Shown here: in pieces, positions 7,820-15,219 of the stretch
How the letters are laid out: every line of letters starts with the position of its first letter
Position numbering within the stretch: the stretch's first letter is position 1
Assembly: GCA_000620205.1 (NCBI GenBank)
Contig: JHVP01000015.1
Coordinates: forward strand, 1-64,000
Reading direction: 5' to 3'
Origin: Geodermatophilaceae bacterium URHA0031
Lineage (GTDB): Bacteria; Actinomycetota; Actinomycetes; Mycobacteriales; Geodermatophilaceae
Length of the DNA: 64,000 nt
Notes under the pieces: generated by a model
What the model was told of the DNA's origin: nothing
What the model saw: only the letters and a program-made list of their open reading frames with translations
The model's database searches: none
Made by a program: the position numbers and the translations under genes

Positions 7820-8301
7820 CCGCGCCGGCCCCCGCGCTCCTGCCCAACCCCAAGGACGTCCGCGACCTGCTGGAGAGCCTCTTCGGCAAGGACGTCACCG
7901 TCGCCCCCGGTGACCCGGTGTCGCTGAACGCCAAGGCGGCCGTGGCCGTCTACGTCGACCCGACGATGGCCACCACCGCGCTCTGCGTGCTCGACATCCG
8001 GCTGGCCGCCTGGCTCGCCGGTGCGCTGGCCCTGCTCCCCAAGGGCGGGCTGGAGGACGCGATCGACGAGGGCGAGCTCTACCCGATGCACCTCGAGGCC
8101 GTCTACGAGGTGGTCAACATCGCCGCGTCGATGTTCAACGGCGAGGGCATCAACCACTCGAAGCTGTACAAGCTGTACGCGCCGGGGGAGTCCGTGCCGG
8201 GCGACATCGCGGGCCTGGCCTCGGCGTTCAACCGGATCGACCTGAAGGTCGACGTGGCCGGGTACGGCTCGGGCAACCTGTCGATCGTGATGGCCCACTA
8301 G
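7816..8301 (+). CDS. Divergent CheX-like protein, possible CheY phosphatase (second copy)
   Basis: A 161-residue protein starting with GTG 7816, which overlaps the preceding cheY stop. The middle helix EAVYEVVNIAASMFNGEG holds E98-V-V-N101 and N108, the same E-x-x-N...N pattern as the first CheX-like protein. Overall similarity to that protein is low, and the N terminus (ALLPNPKDVRDLLESLFGKDV) is different. Position and motif together suggest a phosphatase or binding partner for the second CheY. It ends the operon, followed by a strong hairpin at 8330-8375. Confidence 0.65.
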   Translation: MTAPAPALLPNPKDVRDLLESLFGKDVTVAPGDPVSLNAKAAVAVYVDPTMATTALCVLDIRLAAWLAGALALLPKGGLEDAIDEGELYPMHLEAVYEVVNIAASMFNGEGINHSKLYKLYAPGESVPGDIAGLASAFNRIDLKVDVAGYGSGNLSIVMAH

Positions 8302-8329
8302 CACCACCCAGCACCACCGGCAGCACCCC

Positions 8330-8375
8330 GGACGGGGGAGCGGGACCGCCTCCCGGCGGGCCTGCTCCCCCGTCC
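8330..8375 (+). terminator. Stem-loop at end of the che operon
   Basis: Perfect 12-base arms GGACGGGGGAGC (8330-8341) and GCTCCCCCGTCC (8364-8375) around a 22-base loop, 28 bases after the last stop. There is no U tract. It separates the che operon from the dctA-like gene. Confidence 0.65.
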
Positions 8376-8430
8376 GTCGTCCGTGGGCGTCCTGTGGCCG
8401 GGCTCTGCCCGCCGCGCGAGGATCAGCCCC

Positions 8431-9816
8431 ATGGCCACGAGCAGCTCACCCCGGGACGACGGCGGGACCGACACCGGCGCGCCGAGCCGCCGCCGCGACC
8501 GGACCCACTGGCTCTACCTCTCGGTGATCGTCGCGGTCGCCCTCGGCATCGTCGTGGGCCTGCTGTTCCCGGACTTCGCCGTGGGCCTCAAGTGGCTCGG
8601 GGATGCGTTCGTCGGGCTGATCAAGATGCTGATCTCCCCGGTGATCTTCTGCACGATCGTGCTGGGCATCGGGTCGATCCGCAAGGCCGCCCAGGTCGGC
8701 AAGGTCGGTGGCCTGGCGCTGGGCTACTTCATCGTGATGTCCACCTTCGCGCTGACGATCGGGCTGGTCGTGGGCAACCTGCTGCACCCCGGCGCAGGGC
8801 TGCAGCTGTCCGAGGAGCTGCGCAACCGCGGCACGGAGCTCGCCGGCGAGGGGGAGTCCGAGGGTGGCACCACCGGCTTCGTCCTCGGGCTGATCCCGAA
8901 GACGCTGGTCTCCGCGCTCACCGAGGGATCGGTGCTCCAGGCGCTGCTGGTGGCCCTGCTCGTCGGCTTCGCCGTCCAGTCGATGGGCCCGGCCGGTGAG
9001 CCCATCCTGCGCGCGATCGGCCACTTCCAGCGGCTGGTCTTCCGGATCCTGGCGATGGTCATGTGGGCGGCGCCGATCGGGGCCTTCGGCGCGATCGCCG
9101 CGGTGGTCGGGGCCACCGGCGTCGACGCGCTCACGAGCCTCGGCGTGCTGATGCTGGCCTTCTACGCGACCTGCCTGATCTTCGTGTTCGGCGTGCTGGG
9201 CACCGTCCTGTGGGTCTTCGCCCGGGTCAACGTCTGGAAGCTGCTCAAGTACCTGGCCCGGGAGTTCCTGCTCATCGTCTCCACCTCGTCCTCGGAGACG
9301 GCGCTGCCCCGGCTGATCGCCAAGATGGAGCACGTCGGGGTCTCCCAGCCGGTGGCCGGCATCGTGGTGCCGACCGGCTACTCGTTCAACCTGGACGGGA
9401 CGGCGATCTACCTGACGATGGCCTCGCTGTTCATCGCCGAGGCGCTGGGCGACCCGCTGTCCCTGAATGCGCAGATCGGCCTGCTGCTCTTCATGATCAT
9501 CGCGTCCAAGGGGGCGGCCGGCGTCACCGGGGCCGGGTTGGCCACGCTCGCCGGCGGGCTGTCCTCGCACCGCCCGGAGCTGCTCGACGGCGTCGGCCTG
9601 ATCGTCGGCATCGACCGGTTCATGTCCGAGGCGCGCGCGGTGACCAACTTCGCCGGCAACGCCATCGCCTGCGTGCTGATCGCCAACTGGACCCAGGAAC
9701 TGGACCGCGAGCAGCTGGACGCCGTGCTCGCCGGCGACCGCCCCTTCGACGAGGCCACGATGATCGACGACGAGCACGCCGCGAGGGCCCCGGAGCCCGA
9801 GGTCGACCCTCGCTAG
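8431..9816 (+). CDS. dctA: DctA-like dicarboxylate/amino acid:cation symporter
   Basis: A 461-residue inner-membrane transporter of the DAACS family. After a charged N terminus there are about eight membrane spans and two re-entrant loops. The serine-rich hairpin STSSSETALPRL and the PTGYSFNLDGTAIYLTMA motif match C4-dicarboxylate (DctA) members more closely than glutamate carriers, so succinate, fumarate or malate uptake with protons or sodium is likely. The ATG at 8431 has GAGGA 8 bases upstream; a longer GTG start at 8383 is less likely. The gene for a PAS/SpoIIE phosphatase begins 6 bases after its stop, so they may share a transcript. Confidence 0.9.
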   Translation: MATSSSPRDDGGTDTGAPSRRRDRTHWLYLSVIVAVALGIVVGLLFPDFAVGLKWLGDAFVGLIKMLISPVIFCTIVLGIGSIRKAAQVGKVGGLALGYFIVMSTFALTIGLVVGNLLHPGAGLQLSEELRNRGTELAGEGESEGGTTGFVLGLIPKTLVSALTEGSVLQALLVALLVGFAVQSMGPAGEPILRAIGHFQRLVFRILAMVMWAAPIGAFGAIAAVVGATGVDALTSLGVLMLAFYATCLIFVFGVLGTVLWVFARVNVWKLLKYLAREFLLIVSTSSSETALPRLIAKMEHVGVSQPVAGIVVPTGYSFNLDGTAIYLTMASLFIAEALGDPLSLNAQIGLLLFMIIASKGAAGVTGAGLATLAGGLSSHRPELLDGVGLIVGIDRFMSEARAVTNFAGNAIACVLIANWTQELDREQLDAVLAGDRPFDEATMIDDEHAARAPEPEVDPR

Positions 9817-9822
9817 CAGGGA

Positions 9823-11604
9823 ATGCGGCACAGTGGTGCCGTGACCAGGGACGGTGGGGCCGTGGCGGCCGACGTCCTGATGTCGGCGGTCGGGGGGATG
9901 GCGCGTCCGCTGTTCGTGCTGGACCCGCAGTGGCGGTTCAGCTACATCAACCCGGCCGGCGCGCGCCTGCTGGACCGGACGGTCGAGGACCTCACCGGCG
10001 CGGTCGTCTGGGAGGAGTTCCCCGAGGCCGTCGGCAGCCCCTTCGAGGACCACTACCGCCGGGTCGCCCGGACCGGCGTCCCGGCCGGGTTCGAGGCCTG
10101 GTTCGACCCGTTGGGCATCTGGTTCCAGGTCGACGCCTTCCGCACCGACGGCGGTGTGGTGGTCACCTACGACGACGTCACCGCGCGGCACGAGGTCGAG
10201 CGGGCCCGCGAGGAGGCGATCACCGCCCGCGAGGAGGCCGCCGGGCGGGCCGAGGCGGCCGCGGCCGCCGCCGAGCTCGCCGGCCGGCACCTGATGCTGC
10301 TCGGCGACATCAGCCAGGCGATGACCGCCACCTCCGACAGCGACGCCGCGGTGCAGGGCTTCGCCGAGCGGGTGGTCCCGCTGCTGGCCGACTGGTGCCT
10401 GGTGAGCGTCGTGGAGAACGGCCGGCGGCGGGACGTCGGCCGGGCCCACGCCGACCCGGCGATGGCCGGCGCGCTGCACCGCTACGCCGACCTCCGGGCC
10501 ACGACCAACCGGGCCACCGCACCGGTGCCCACCGCGCTGCGCGAGGGCCGGCCGGTGGTCATCCAGCACCTCACCCCCGAGCAGGTGGTCGCGATGACCA
10601 CCCCGCCGGCCCGTGCGGCGCTGGCCCCGCTGCAGCCGACCGCCGTCGCCACCTTCCCGCTGCTCGCCCGCGGCGAGCAGTTCGGCGCGTTCACCCTGGT
10701 CCACGGCCCGGAGCGGGGTGCCTTCACCGACGCCGAGCTGCGCACCGCCGACATCGCCTCCCGCCGGGCCGCCCTCGCCCTGGACAACGCCCGGCTGACG
10801 ACCGCGCAGAGCCGGGTGGCCGAGCGGCTGCAGCGCAGCCTGCTCTCCCCGCCGGTCCAGCCGGACAACCTCCAACTGGCGGTGCGCTACCGGCCCGCGG
10901 TGCAGGACGTGTCGATCGGCGGTGACTGGTACGACGCGTTCCTGCAGCCCGACGGGTCCACGGTGCTGGTCATCGGCGACGTGATGGGCCACGACCTCGA
11001 GGCCGCGGCGGTCATGGGCCAGCTCAAGACGCTCGTCCGGGCGATCGCCTACGACCGGCAGGACGCCCCGGCCGACCTCGTGCGCCGGGTCGACCTGGCC
11101 GTCGTCGGCCTGGACGTCGCCACGCTGGCGACCGCGCTGGTGGCCCGGGTCGAGCAGGACGACGACGACCGGGTGGCCGGGCTGCGCCGGGTGCGGTGGG
11201 CCTCGGCCGGGCACCCGATGCCGATGCTGCTGCAGGCCGACGGCAAGGTCGTGGACCTCGACGGGCCGGTGGGCCCGCCGCTGGGCGTCGGCTGGGCCGG
11301 TGGGCGGGCGGACGGGCTCGCCGTCGTCCCGGCCGGCAGCACCCTGCTGCTGTTCACCGACGGGCTCTTCGAGCGCCGCACCGGTGACCTGGACCAGGGC
11401 CGGGAGCGGCTCCGCGCCGCCGTCCAGGACCTGGCGGCGGAGCCGCTGGAGCAGCTGTGCGACGGCCTGCTCGCCGCGCTGCTGGCCGACGGCGCGGAGG
11501 ACGACGTCGCGCTGCTGGCCGTCCGCGCGCACCCGGTGGACGCCGAGCGGCCGGCCGCCGCCGGGCCCCGCGCGGTGCCGCTCGAGCGGCCCTGCCTCAG
11601 CTGA
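9823..11604 (+). CDS. PAS-GAF-SpoIIE (PP2C-type) serine/threonine phosphatase
   Basis: A 593-residue soluble multidomain regulator. A PAS domain (about residues 25-125; FVLDPQWRFSYINPAGARLL) leads into an Ala/Glu-rich coiled coil (126-160), a GAF domain (about 165-330) and a SpoIIE phosphatase domain (about 345-580). Metal-binding motifs SIGGDWYDAF, VIGDVMGHD and LLFTDGLFERR are present. Such actinobacterial proteins usually dephosphorylate anti-sigma-factor antagonists to activate a stress sigma factor; no anti-sigma gene lies beside it. The first ATG (9823) follows AGGGA closely, so GTG 9841 is an alternative start. Its end overlaps the convergent hydrolase by 8 bases. Confidence 0.9.
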   Translation: MRHSGAVTRDGGAVAADVLMSAVGGMARPLFVLDPQWRFSYINPAGARLLDRTVEDLTGAVVWEEFPEAVGSPFEDHYRRVARTGVPAGFEAWFDPLGIWFQVDAFRTDGGVVVTYDDVTARHEVERAREEAITAREEAAGRAEAAAAAAELAGRHLMLLGDISQAMTATSDSDAAVQGFAERVVPLLADWCLVSVVENGRRRDVGRAHADPAMAGALHRYADLRATTNRATAPVPTALREGRPVVIQHLTPEQVVAMTTPPARAALAPLQPTAVATFPLLARGEQFGAFTLVHGPERGAFTDAELRTADIASRRAALALDNARLTTAQSRVAERLQRSLLSPPVQPDNLQLAVRYRPAVQDVSIGGDWYDAFLQPDGSTVLVIGDVMGHDLEAAAVMGQLKTLVRAIAYDRQDAPADLVRRVDLAVVGLDVATLATALVARVEQDDDDRVAGLRRVRWASAGHPMPMLLQADGKVVDLDGPVGPPLGVGWAGGRADGLAVVPAGSTLLLFTDGLFERRTGDLDQGRERLRAAVQDLAAEPLEQLCDGLLAALLADGAEDDVALLAVRAHPVDAERPAAAGPRAVPLERPCLS

Positions 11605-12538
11605 GCGGGGTCCGGGCCGCAGCCGCCCGCACCGCCGCGGCGATCGCCGAGACGCCCAGCTCGGTCCACAGGATCGACCAGTGGTCGGTGTCGGGCACCT
11701 CGACGGCGGTGACGTGGGCGTCCTGCAGGCCCATCCCGGCCAGCCGCACCTCGTCGTAGAGCCCGGGCACCTCGCCGGCCATGCCGCGGGTCGCCCACAG
11801 CAGGGTCGCGGGCACCGGCAGGTCGGTCGTGGCCTCCAGCACCGCCTCGTTGCGCAGCATGTCCGCGCCGTCCACCCGCACCGCCTCGTGCACCACCGCG
11901 CTGTGCAGGTCCGGCTCGGTCCCGGTGAGGTCGCGCATCAGGAAGGCCGCCACTGCCCGGTCGCCGACCCACGGGCCGACCGCCGGGTGCTCGCTCCAGA
12001 ACGCGCGCACCGCCGGGAGCTCGGGGAACGAGCGGTCCAGCCGCTCCAGCGACGAGCCGAGGAAGGCGGCGAGCATGTCGTCGGTGTCGGCCGCCGGCGG
12101 GACGGCGAAGGGCAGGCCGCCGTCGACGAGCACCAGCCCGTGCACCAGGTGGCGGGCCGAGCCGGCCGTGGCCAGTGCCGCGACGAAGCCGCCCATCGAG
12201 TGGCCCACCAGCACCGTGGCGTCGGCACCGGCCTCCCCGTCGGCCCCGAAGCGCTCCAGCAGCGCGGTGACGTCGGCGGCGTGCGCGGACAGCCCGTAGG
12301 GCCCGGGCAGCTCCGCGCTGCGGGCCCGGCCGCGCAGGTCCGGGGCGACGACCTCGCACTCGCCGGCCAGCGCCGCGGCCACCTTCGCCCAGACCATGGA
12401 GTTGCCGGTGATGCCGTGCACCAGCACGACCAGCGGAGCGGCGGGGGCGTCGGCGGCCCAGTGGAGGGCGGCCAGCTCACCCCCCTCCACCGGGACGCGG
12501 ATCTCCTCGGGCGTGCGGACGTCGGCTGGGGTGCTCAC
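11597..12538 (-). CDS. Alpha/beta-fold hydrolase
   Basis: A 313-residue alpha/beta hydrolase. LVVLVHGITGNSMVW supplies the oxyanion HG motif, VLVGHSMGG the nucleophile elbow with catalytic Ser, and VEVPDTDHWSILW near the end the catalytic His. A helical cap lies between about residues 140 and 230. Substrate cannot be predicted; esterase, epoxide hydrolase-like or lactonase roles are all possible. The GTG at 12538 is preferred because AGGG sits 7 bases upstream; GTG 12544 would add two residues. The gene starts only 15 bases after the AAA ATPase stop in the same direction, so a two-gene transcript is likely. Confidence 0.88.
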   Translation of the reverse strand: MSTPADVRTPEEIRVPVEGGELAALHWAADAPAAPLVVLVHGITGNSMVWAKVAAALAGECEVVAPDLRGRARSAELPGPYGLSAHAADVTALLERFGADGEAGADATVLVGHSMGGFVAALATAGSARHLVHGLVLVDGGLPFAVPPAADTDDMLAAFLGSSLERLDRSFPELPAVRAFWSEHPAVGPWVGDRAVAAFLMRDLTGTEPDLHSAVVHEAVRVDGADMLRNEAVLEATTDLPVPATLLWATRGMAGEVPGLYDEVRLAGMGLQDAHVTAVEVPDTDHWSILWTELGVSAIAAAVRAAAARTPLS

Positions 12539-12552
12539 GGCCACACCCTGCC

Positions 12553-13755
12553 CTAGTCGGTGGCGTGGCTGAGCAGGTACCGGCCGAAGTGCGGCACGGT
12601 GAAGGCGATCTGCCCCCGCTCGGCGGAGTAGACCAGCCCCTTCTTGATCAGCGAGTCACGAGCCGGGGAGAGCGAGGCCGGCTTGCGGCCCAGGGCCACC
12701 GCCACATCGCTGGTGCCGACCGCGGCCCCGGTCGGCCCGCCGAGCTCGGCCATGGCGTGCATGTACTCGCGCTCGGCGGGGGTGGCCCGGTCGTAGCGGG
12801 AGCCGAAGAAGCCCACGGCCAGCTCGGCCTCCGCCGCCGGCGCGGCCATCGCGACGTCGGCGGCGGTGATGGGGGAGGCGGCGGCGACGTCCCAGGTGAC
12901 CTTGCCGTAGGCCTGGACGAAGTAGGGGTAGCCGTCGGCGGCGGCGTAGAGCTGGTCCAGGGCCTCGGTGTCGAACTCGACGTCCTCCCGCTCGGCGGGG
13001 GCGAGCAGCGCCCGGTCGGCGGCGGCCCGGTCGAGCCGGTCGATCCGCAGGTAGCGGAAGAGCCGCTCCGAGTAGCTCTTCGACGCGCTGAGCACGGCCG
13101 GCAGGTGGGGGAGACCCGCGCCGACGACGATGAGCGGCGAACCCTGCTGGGAGAGCTCGTGGCAGGCGGCGCAGATGGCCGAGACGTCGTCGGGCTGGAC
13201 GTCCTGCATCTCGTCGATGAACAGCGCGACGCCCTTGCCGACGTCGGCGGCCAGCCCGGCCACGTCGCTGAGCAGCTCGACCAGGTCGATCTCCATGTCC
13301 CCGGAGTCCGCCCGGCCGGTGGCGGCCGGGACGTCGATGCCCGGCTGCCAGCGGTCGCGCACCTTGGCGGGGGCCCCTGAGGGGCCCTCGGCCTGGCGCT
13401 GGGCGAACGCCTTCAGCGTGCCCAGCACGGCGTCGGTGGACTCCTGGTCGGGGTGCCGCAGCTCCCGCAGGGCCATGTGCAGCGCCGCCGACAGCGGCCG
13501 GCGCAGCGACTGGTCCGGCCGCGCCTCGATCTTCCCGGTGCCCCAGCCCCGGTTGATCGCCGCCGAGCGCAGCTGGTTGAGCAGCACGGTCTTGCCCACC
13601 CCGCGGAGCCCGGTGAGCACCAGCGAGCGCTCCGGCCGGCCGCGGGCGATCCGCTCGAGGACGACGTCGAAGGCGGAGAGCTCGGTGTCCCGGCCGGCCA
13701 GCTCGGGCGGCCGTTGGCCGGCACCGGGGGCGTACGGGTTCCGCACGGGGTCCAT
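12553..13755 (-). CDS. AAA+ ATPase with ORC1/Cdc6-like fold and C-terminal winged helix
   Basis: A 400-residue P-loop ATPase. Walker A is GLRGVGKT (about residues 49-56), Walker B is VALFIDEMQD (about 182-191), and an Arg-containing YLRIDRLDRAAADRAL segment serves as sensor and lid. The last 80 residues (SDVAVALGRKPASLSPARDSLIKKGLVY...) form a winged helix. This architecture (AAA_16/ORC-like) binds DNA or senses a ligand, and many copies occur as solitary genes of unknown role in actinobacteria. The ATG lies 7 bases after TAGCCT, so the mRNA is probably leaderless. A long inverted repeat sits about 80 bases upstream. Confidence 0.85.
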   Translation of the reverse strand: MDPVRNPYAPGAGQRPPELAGRDTELSAFDVVLERIARGRPERSLVLTGLRGVGKTVLLNQLRSAAINRGWGTGKIEARPDQSLRRPLSAALHMALRELRHPDQESTDAVLGTLKAFAQRQAEGPSGAPAKVRDRWQPGIDVPAATGRADSGDMEIDLVELLSDVAGLAADVGKGVALFIDEMQDVQPDDVSAICAACHELSQQGSPLIVVGAGLPHLPAVLSASKSYSERLFRYLRIDRLDRAAADRALLAPAEREDVEFDTEALDQLYAAADGYPYFVQAYGKVTWDVAAASPITAADVAMAAPAAEAELAVGFFGSRYDRATPAEREYMHAMAELGGPTGAAVGTSDVAVALGRKPASLSPARDSLIKKGLVYSAERGQIAFTVPHFGRYLLSHATD

Positions 13756-13762
13756 GTCGAGC

Positions 13763-13768
13763 AGGCTA
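13763..13768 (-). promoter_or_regulatory. Leaderless -10 element of the AAA ATPase gene
   Basis: TAGCCT read on the minus strand, 7 bases before the ATG at 13755, with no Shine-Dalgarno sequence. Transcription would start at or next to the start codon. Confidence 0.55.
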
Positions 13769-13833
13769 TGCGGTCTTCTAGCGGCGGCGGTAGACAGGCT
13801 TAGACCACGGCATGGAGCGCCCGGTCGACCGTC

Positions 13834-13873
13834 GTCTGGGGTTCTCTAGCATCGCCGCTAGAGAACGCCAGAC
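13834..13873. repeat. Long intergenic inverted repeat, 17-base arms
   Basis: GTCTGG-G-GTTCTCTAGC at 13834-13850 and GCTAGAGAAC-G-CCAGAC at 13857-13873 pair at 16 of 17 positions around the loop ATCGCC. It lies downstream of the TVP38-like gene and upstream of the ATPase gene. No U tract follows, so it may be a terminator or an operator for the ATPase. Its lower GC content sets it apart from the flanking DNA. Confidence 0.7.
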
Positions 13874-13938
13874 ATCGTCAGACCACGTCCGTCGTCGACC
13901 ACCAGGCTAGCAGACTCCTCGAACACCTGTTCGATCCG

Positions 13939-14640
13939 TCAGGTCTCCTCGGCCGGAGCTCCGGGGCGGCGGACGTGCCACCGGCGCACCAGGAGGAGGG
14001 CGACCAGCGCGAACCCGAGCGGGACCAGGCTGAGCAGCAGGACCGGTCCGTCTCCGGCGGCACCCACCGTGGCGCCGATGGTCACGTGCAGCACCGTGCC
14101 CGGCACCAGCCCGACGGCCGAGCCCAGCAGGTACGAGCGGAGCGGGATGCCGGAGAGCCCGCCGGCGTAGCTGACCAGGGTGAACGGCGTGATCGGGATG
14201 AGCCGGCCCAGCAGCACGGCCACGGCTCCCCGGGACGCGAGCAGCTCGTCGGCGCGGGCCAGCCGCGGGCCGGCCAGCCGGGTGACCGTCTCGCGGCCCA
14301 GCGAGCGCGCCAGGGCGAACCCGACCAGCGCACCGAGCACCCCGCTGGCCAGGGCCAGCGCGAGGCCGCCCCAGAACCCGGCGAGCACCCCGCAGAGCAC
14401 CGAGAGCGCGGTGCGCGGGATGGGCGCGAGGGTGGCCAGGGCGAGCCCCAGCACCAGCGCGGCCCAGCCCGGCGCGCCGAGGGAGTCCAGCCACCCGTGC
14501 AGCGTGCGGACGCCGGGGACGTCGACCAGCAGAGCCACCACGCCGCCGGCGACCAGCAGCGCGACGAGCAGAGCGGTGCGCAGGACAGCCGACCGGGGGA
14601 GCCGGCGGACCCCGCCGCACTGCGTCCCCGGGCCGGCCAC
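13939..14640 (-). CDS. TVP38/TMEM64 (DedA-like) membrane protein
   Basis: A 233-residue integral membrane protein with six or so hydrophobic segments. The conserved SNARE-associated/DedA core is clear: LGLALATLAPIPRTALSVL, GALVGFALARSLGRE and GRLIPITPFTLVSYAGGLS. DedA/TVP38 proteins move or balance lipids and affect envelope homeostasis; the substrate is unknown here. The start is uncertain. GTG 14640 is chosen because residues before it are Arg/Pro-rich and unlike the family; the frame stays open to 14724. It is transcribed away from the neighbouring small membrane protein gene. Confidence 0.82.
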   Translation of the reverse strand: MAGPGTQCGGVRRLPRSAVLRTALLVALLVAGGVVALLVDVPGVRTLHGWLDSLGAPGWAALVLGLALATLAPIPRTALSVLCGVLAGFWGGLALALASGVLGALVGFALARSLGRETVTRLAGPRLARADELLASRGAVAVLLGRLIPITPFTLVSYAGGLSGIPLRSYLLGSAVGLVPGTVLHVTIGATVGAAGDGPVLLLSLVPLGFALVALLLVRRWHVRRPGAPAEET

Positions 14641-14745
14641 CCGACCAGTGTGCACACGCGCCGGCCCGGGGCTCTGCCGCCGTCTACCCGGGACCCGAGA
14701 CACCGCTAGACAGGAGCAGAACACCTGATCGTGATCACCGGGCGC

Positions 14746-14751
14746 TAGCGT
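14746..14751 (+). promoter_or_regulatory. Leaderless -10 element of the holin-like membrane protein gene
   Basis: TAGCGT ends 6 bases before the GTG at 14758. No ribosome-binding site is present between them. Confidence 0.55.
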
Positions 14752-14757
14752 GCTGTC

Positions 14758-15144
14758 GTGGCCTCGATCGGGAGATTCGCCGTACGCGTCGTCGTGCTCG
14801 CCGTGATCATCTACGCGGTCACCCGGTTGGTCGACGGCATCAGCGTCGACACCGCCGGGGGCCGCTACGGCGAGGCGGGCACCTACCTGTGGGTGGCCCT
14901 GCTGTTCGCCGTGGTCAACTCGATCCTCGGTCCGGTGGTCCGGTTGCTCTCGTTGCCCTTCGTCATCCTCACGCTGGGCCTGTTCCTGCTGGTGGTCAAC
15001 GCCGCGCTGCTGGGCATCACCGCCGCGATCTCCGACCGGTTCAGCGTCGACGGCTTCGTCCCGGCGGTCCTCGGTGGCCTGCTGATCGCGGTGTTCAGCT
15101 GGATCGCGGAGCTGCTGCTGCCGCTGAAGGTGCGCGCCGGCTGA
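14758..15144 (+). CDS. Four-helix membrane protein of phage-holin-4-2 type (Pfam Phage_holin_4_2)
   Basis: A 128-residue protein with four hydrophobic segments (about 8-25, 40-60, 63-90 and 98-125) and the family's LWVALLFAVVNSILGPVVRLLSLPF segment ending in a PLKV tail. Despite the family name it is a common chromosomal actinobacterial protein of unknown role, and nothing phage-like surrounds it. A leaderless promoter element precedes the GTG start. It lies 75 bases upstream of the glutamate dehydrogenase gene, which has its own promoter element. Confidence 0.8.
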   Translation: MASIGRFAVRVVVLAVIIYAVTRLVDGISVDTAGGRYGEAGTYLWVALLFAVVNSILGPVVRLLSLPFVILTLGLFLLVVNAALLGITAAISDRFSVDGFVPAVLGGLLIAVFSWIAELLLPLKVRAG

Positions 15145-15172
15145 GCCGTTCCGCGACGCGGCGGACGGGATG

Positions 15173-15189
15173 GCCGCAGTACGTGCGGC
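15173..15189 (+). promoter_or_regulatory. Inverted repeat over the -35 region of the glutamate dehydrogenase gene
   Basis: GCCGCA-GTACG-TGCGGC, perfect 6-base arms, ending 16 bases before the TAGCGT -10 element. A regulator bound here would cover the -35 region. No regulator gene is adjacent. Confidence 0.4.
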
Positions 15190-15205
15190 AGGGCCCTGCG
15201 GGAAC

Positions 15206-15211
15206 TAGCGT
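15206..15211 (+). promoter_or_regulatory. Leaderless -10 element of the NAD-glutamate dehydrogenase gene
   Basis: TAGCGT, 8 bases before the ATG at 15220, without a purine-rich ribosome site of normal strength between them. Confidence 0.55.
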
Positions 15212-15219
15212 CGGCGGGC

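Noticed and set aside
8446-11532. 1028-codon open frame on the minus strand opposite dctA and the SpoIIE phosphatase gene
   Set aside because: Same antisense composition; no start site or motifs; both plus-strand genes are certain.
14758-15144. Possible prophage remnant, from the holin-like family name
   Set aside because: No capsid, integrase or lysis genes nearby; this family is an ordinary chromosomal membrane protein in actinobacteria.
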